NCBI GenBank assembly: GCA_017861415.1
Contig: JAGFXS010000013.1
Location: 1-15,122 of the forward strand
Source of the DNA: Bacillota bacterium
Lineage (GTDB): Bacteria > Bacillota > Clostridia > Oscillospirales > Oscillospiraceae
DNA length: 15,122 bases
Direction: 5' to 3'
Part shown: positions 12,864 through 15,122 of the stretch, piece after piece
Layout of the letters: each line of letters opens with the position of its first letter
How positions within the stretch are numbered: position 1 is the stretch's first letter
Made by a program: the position numbers and the translations under genes
The notes under the pieces: model-generated
Databases searched by the model: none
What the model was told of the DNA's origin: nothing
The model's input: the letters and a program-made list of their open reading frames with translations, nothing else

Positions 12864-14450
12864 TTAATCGGCAAGGGTCAGGTATTCATCGTAGGTGGTT
12901 TTACGGTCCGCCACGCCATCTGGCTTCAGCTCAATAATGCGGTTTGCGATGGTCTGAATAAATTGATGGTCATGGGAGGCAAACAGGACAATTCCCTTAA
13001 AGTCGGCCAGCCCATTGTTCAGGGCGGTGATGGATTCAAGATCCAGATGGTTGGTGGGTTGGTCCAGAATGAGGACATTGGAGCCGCGCATCATCATTCT
13101 TGCCAGCATGCACCGCACCCTCTCTCCGCCGGAGAGGACGCGCACGGGCTTAAAGACATCGTCACCAGAGAAGAGCATCCGGCCCAAAAAGCCACGCAGA
13201 TAGCTTTCCATCTGATCTTCCGCGTACTGACCCAGCCATTGGAGGATGTTCAGATCGCTGCCCTCAAAATACTCGGTATTGTCGGCAGGGAAGTAGGAAA
13301 AAGACGTGCTGACACCCCAACGGAAATCCCCTTCCTGGGCTTTAGCTTCCTCCACGAGGATGCGGAACAAGGCCGTGTTGGCAATATCATGTTCACCCAC
13401 AAAGGCGACCTTGTCCCCTTTGTTTAGGCGGAAAGAGAGCTTGTCAAATACCTTCACGCCGTCCACAGCCTGGGAGAGATCCTCGACTGAGAGGATTTCC
13501 TTGCCCGGCTCCCGATCCATCTGGAAGCCCACATAGGGGTAGCGGCGGGAGGAGGCGGGCAGCTCATCAATGGCCAGCTTATCCAGCAGCTTTTTCCGGG
13601 AGGTAGCCTGCTTGGACTTAGACTTGTTGGCAGAGAATCGGGCGACAAAGGTCTCCAATTCTTTGATCTTGTCCTCCCGCTTCCGATTCTGATCCCGCAT
13701 AATGCGCTGGATGAGCATACTGGACTCATACCAGAAATCGTAGTTGCCAGTATAGAGACGGATGCTGGTATAGTCTATGTCTACGGTGTGGGTGCAGACG
13801 GTATTGAGGAAGTGGCGGTCATGGGACACCACGATGACGGTGCCCTCGTAATCCAGGAGAAAGTCCTCCAGCCAGGTGATGGATCTGATATCGAGGCTAT
13901 TGGTGGGCTCGTCTAGAAGAATGATCTCAGGCTTACCGAAGAGGGCCTGGGCCAAAAGCACTTTCACCTTTTCCTTACCGGACAGGCTCTCCATGGAAGC
14001 GTAGAGGATGTCCACATCAAGGCCGAGGCCCTGGAGGAGCTTGGCGGCTTCCGTTTCCGCATCCCAGCCATCCAGCTCAGAAAACTCTCCCTCCAGCTCT
14101 GACACCAGAATACCGTCTGCCTCGGAGAAGTCCTCCTTGGCGTAGAGCGCCTCCTTTTCCTGTATGATCTGGTAAAGGCGAGGATTACCCTGAATCACCG
14201 TATCCAGAACATTAAAGGCATCATAAGCGTAATGGTCCTGCTTCAGTACTGACATGCGCACGTTTTTGGCGATGGATACCTCGCCGGTGGTGGATTCCAG
14301 CTCCCCGGACAAAATCTTCAGAAAGGTGGATTTCCCAGCGCCATTTGCGCCGATAATGCCGTAGCAGTTTCCCGGTAAAAATTTCAAATTTACATGATCA
14401 AAAAGCTTTGTACCGGCAAAGCTTAAGCTCAAATCAGTTACAGTAATCAA
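12864..14450 (-). CDS. ABC-F family ATPase, YbiT-like, with one degenerate ATP site
   Basis: ABC-F proteins are soluble tandem-ATPase factors that act on the ribosome at the E site, in translation or antibiotic protection. This 528-residue protein resembles YbiT (VSHDRHFLNTVCTH, then FVARFSANKSKSKQATSR in the interdomain linker). Domain 1 has an intact Walker A GANGAGKST (34-42), Walker B LLDEPTN with Glu181 and His209, but its signature reads LSGKEK (156-161). Domain 2 has an intact signature LSGGER (439-444), yet its Walker A reads GEHDIANT (352-359) without the Lys, and the catalytic Glu is Gln464 (LDQPTN). Only one composite site should therefore hydrolyse ATP. TTG 14450 after GGGAGG (14455-14460) is preferred because it gives MITVTDLSL at the family's usual start; the TTG at 14462 overlaps the ribosome binding site. 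No leader peptide is evident. Confidence 0.92.
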   Translation of the reverse strand: MITVTDLSLSFAGTKLFDHVNLKFLPGNCYGIIGANGAGKSTFLKILSGELESTTGEVSIAKNVRMSVLKQDHYAYDAFNVLDTVIQGNPRLYQIIQEKEALYAKEDFSEADGILVSELEGEFSELDGWDAETEAAKLLQGLGLDVDILYASMESLSGKEKVKVLLAQALFGKPEIILLDEPTNSLDIRSITWLEDFLLDYEGTVIVVSHDRHFLNTVCTHTVDIDYTSIRLYTGNYDFWYESSMLIQRIMRDQNRKREDKIKELETFVARFSANKSKSKQATSRKKLLDKLAIDELPASSRRYPYVGFQMDREPGKEILSVEDLSQAVDGVKVFDKLSFRLNKGDKVAFVGEHDIANTALFRILVEEAKAQEGDFRWGVSTSFSYFPADNTEYFEGSDLNILQWLGQYAEDQMESYLRGFLGRMLFSGDDVFKPVRVLSGGERVRCMLARMMMRGSNVLILDQPTNHLDLESITALNNGLADFKGIVLFASHDHQFIQTIANRIIELKPDGVADRKTTYDEYLTLAD

Positions 14451-14493
14451 GTTGCCTCCCAAAATTCTGCTTAAATTTCAACATACAGCATTT

Positions 14494-14521
14494 ATTATAC
14501 CATGAAAAAAGAAATGTGCAA
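14494..14521 (-). promoter_or_regulatory. Sigma-A promoter of the ABC-F gene
   Basis: On the minus strand TTGCAC (14516-14521), 16 bases, then TATAAT (14494-14499), preceded by an extended -10 TG. The leader is only about 35 bases, too short for the ribosome-mediated attenuators found before many antibiotic-resistance ABC-F genes. Confidence 0.78.
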
Positions 14522-14556
14522 TAATTTGAAGGGTATCTTTTCACCGTTGCAACAGG

Positions 14557-14591
14557 AAAAAACCGGAGCCGTCCCGTATGGAGGCTCCGGT
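14557..14591 (-). terminator. Intrinsic terminator of the FMN reductase gene
   Basis: On the minus strand ACCGGAGCC (14591-14583) pairs with GGCTCCGGT (14570-14562), a 9-bp stem with a 12-base loop, followed by TTTTT. It starts about 22 bases after the stop codon. Confidence 0.92.
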
Positions 14592-14612
14592 AGTTGGATG
14601 TTCGCTAGAATA

Positions 14613-15122
14613 TTATTTTTGGAAACGATCAATCCAGGCCAGAACGGCCTTGGCCACAGTTTCCAGAAACGCCTGGGTTTTAGGATCCTGCACGTTACCG
14701 TCCTGATCCAGGAGCTTGATGACTCCTCCAATATAGGTTTCGGGATTGGGCATCACATAAGCACCAAGGCAGGCGAGGGACTGGCGCAGATGCTGTTGAC
14801 CGCCGAAGCCGCCCAAACTGCCCGGAGAAACGCTGATAATGGCACCCGGCAAACGGTCCCAGAAATTCTCCCGAGGGGGGCGAGAACCGATATCAATGGC
14901 ATTTTTCAGAACCGGCGTCACAGAACGGTTATACTCCGGGGTGACCATAAGGAACCCATCCAGCTCTTTGCCAAGCTGACGATAAGAGAGCCAGCTCTCA
15001 GGGGTTTGACCGGGAGCCTCATAATCCTGATTAAAGAGAGGAAGCTGGTCTAACGATAGAACAGTGACCTTGTATGCATCCTCGGGGAAGCAGGCGATCA
15101 CCGCGTTGGCAATTTTTCTGCT
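14613..15122 (-). CDS. NADPH-dependent FMN reductase family protein (5' end beyond window)
   Basis: The visible 169 residues belong to a flavodoxin-fold NADPH-dependent FMN reductase/quinone reductase-like oxidoreductase. Family motifs are LPLFNQDYE, the flavin-contacting TPEYNRSVTPVLKNAIDIGS segment and SPGSLGGFGGQQHLR. The reading frame stays open to the window edge (SRKIANAVIACFP), which matches the first helix of the family, so only about 10-15 residues including the start and the first strand are probably missing. An internal GTG at 15101 is not a credible start because it would cut off the first helix. The gene has its own terminator; its physiological electron acceptor is unknown. Confidence 0.9.
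   Translation of the reverse strand, partial: SRKIANAVIACFPEDAYKVTVLSLDQLPLFNQDYEAPGQTPESWLSYRQLGKELDGFLMVTPEYNRSVTPVLKNAIDIGSRPPRENFWDRLPGAIISVSPGSLGGFGGQQHLRQSLACLGAYVMPNPETYIGGVIKLLDQDGNVQDPKTQAFLETVAKAVLAWIDRFQK

Overview
The window looks like chromosomal DNA from a low-to-mid GC gut Bacillota, most likely a member of the Oscillospiraceae or a related Clostridia group. The clues are strong AGGAGG-type ribosome binding sites, sigma-A promoters of the TTGACA/TATAAT kind, a lysine riboswitch, the dehydrogenase branch of lysine synthesis (ddh), and a desulfoferrodoxin-type iron domain typical of anaerobes. The taxonomic call is an inference; no rRNA or other marker is present. No tRNA, CRISPR array or intact insertion sequence was seen.

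Layout. Positions 1-460 hold a monocistronic 65-residue Cys/Asn/Ser-rich peptide gene with its own terminator, followed by a nested set of inverted repeats. Positions 459-1136 (minus) encode a TraX-family membrane protein in AT-rich DNA. A sigma-A promoter and a lysine riboswitch with an intrinsic terminator (1343-1658) then control dapA-dapB-ddh-lysA (1700-5725). This operon takes aspartate semialdehyde plus pyruvate through to meso-diaminopimelate and L-lysine, using one-step reductive amination by Ddh. A perfect 20-bp bidirectional terminator closes it.

Converging on that terminator is a minus-strand operon (10158 to 5835): mcrB, mcrC and a NYN-LOTUS protein. McrB has an N-terminal helical domain, two EVE/PUA-like modules and the AAA+ GTPase. 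McrC carries a PD-(D/E)xK nuclease site. Together they form a type IV, modification-dependent restriction system, and the NYN protein is a candidate RNA-directed partner. Divergent from it, across a 238-bp control region with two promoters and a perfect 12-bp inverted repeat, lies a two-gene unit: a GIY-YIG-fold protein lacking the signature residues, and an HTH regulator fused to a desulfoferrodoxin that keeps every metal ligand.

The right part holds a small two-helix membrane protein, a bidirectional terminator, a LysR regulator, an ABC-F ATPase of the YbiT type in which one of the two ATP sites looks inactive, and the truncated 3' part of an NADPH-dependent FMN reductase gene that runs off the window.

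The best candidates for undescribed biology are the Cys-repeat peptide, the HTH-desulfoferrodoxin/degenerate GIY-YIG pair next to McrBC, and the asymmetric ABC-F. Most of the rest is recognisable housekeeping or defence content.
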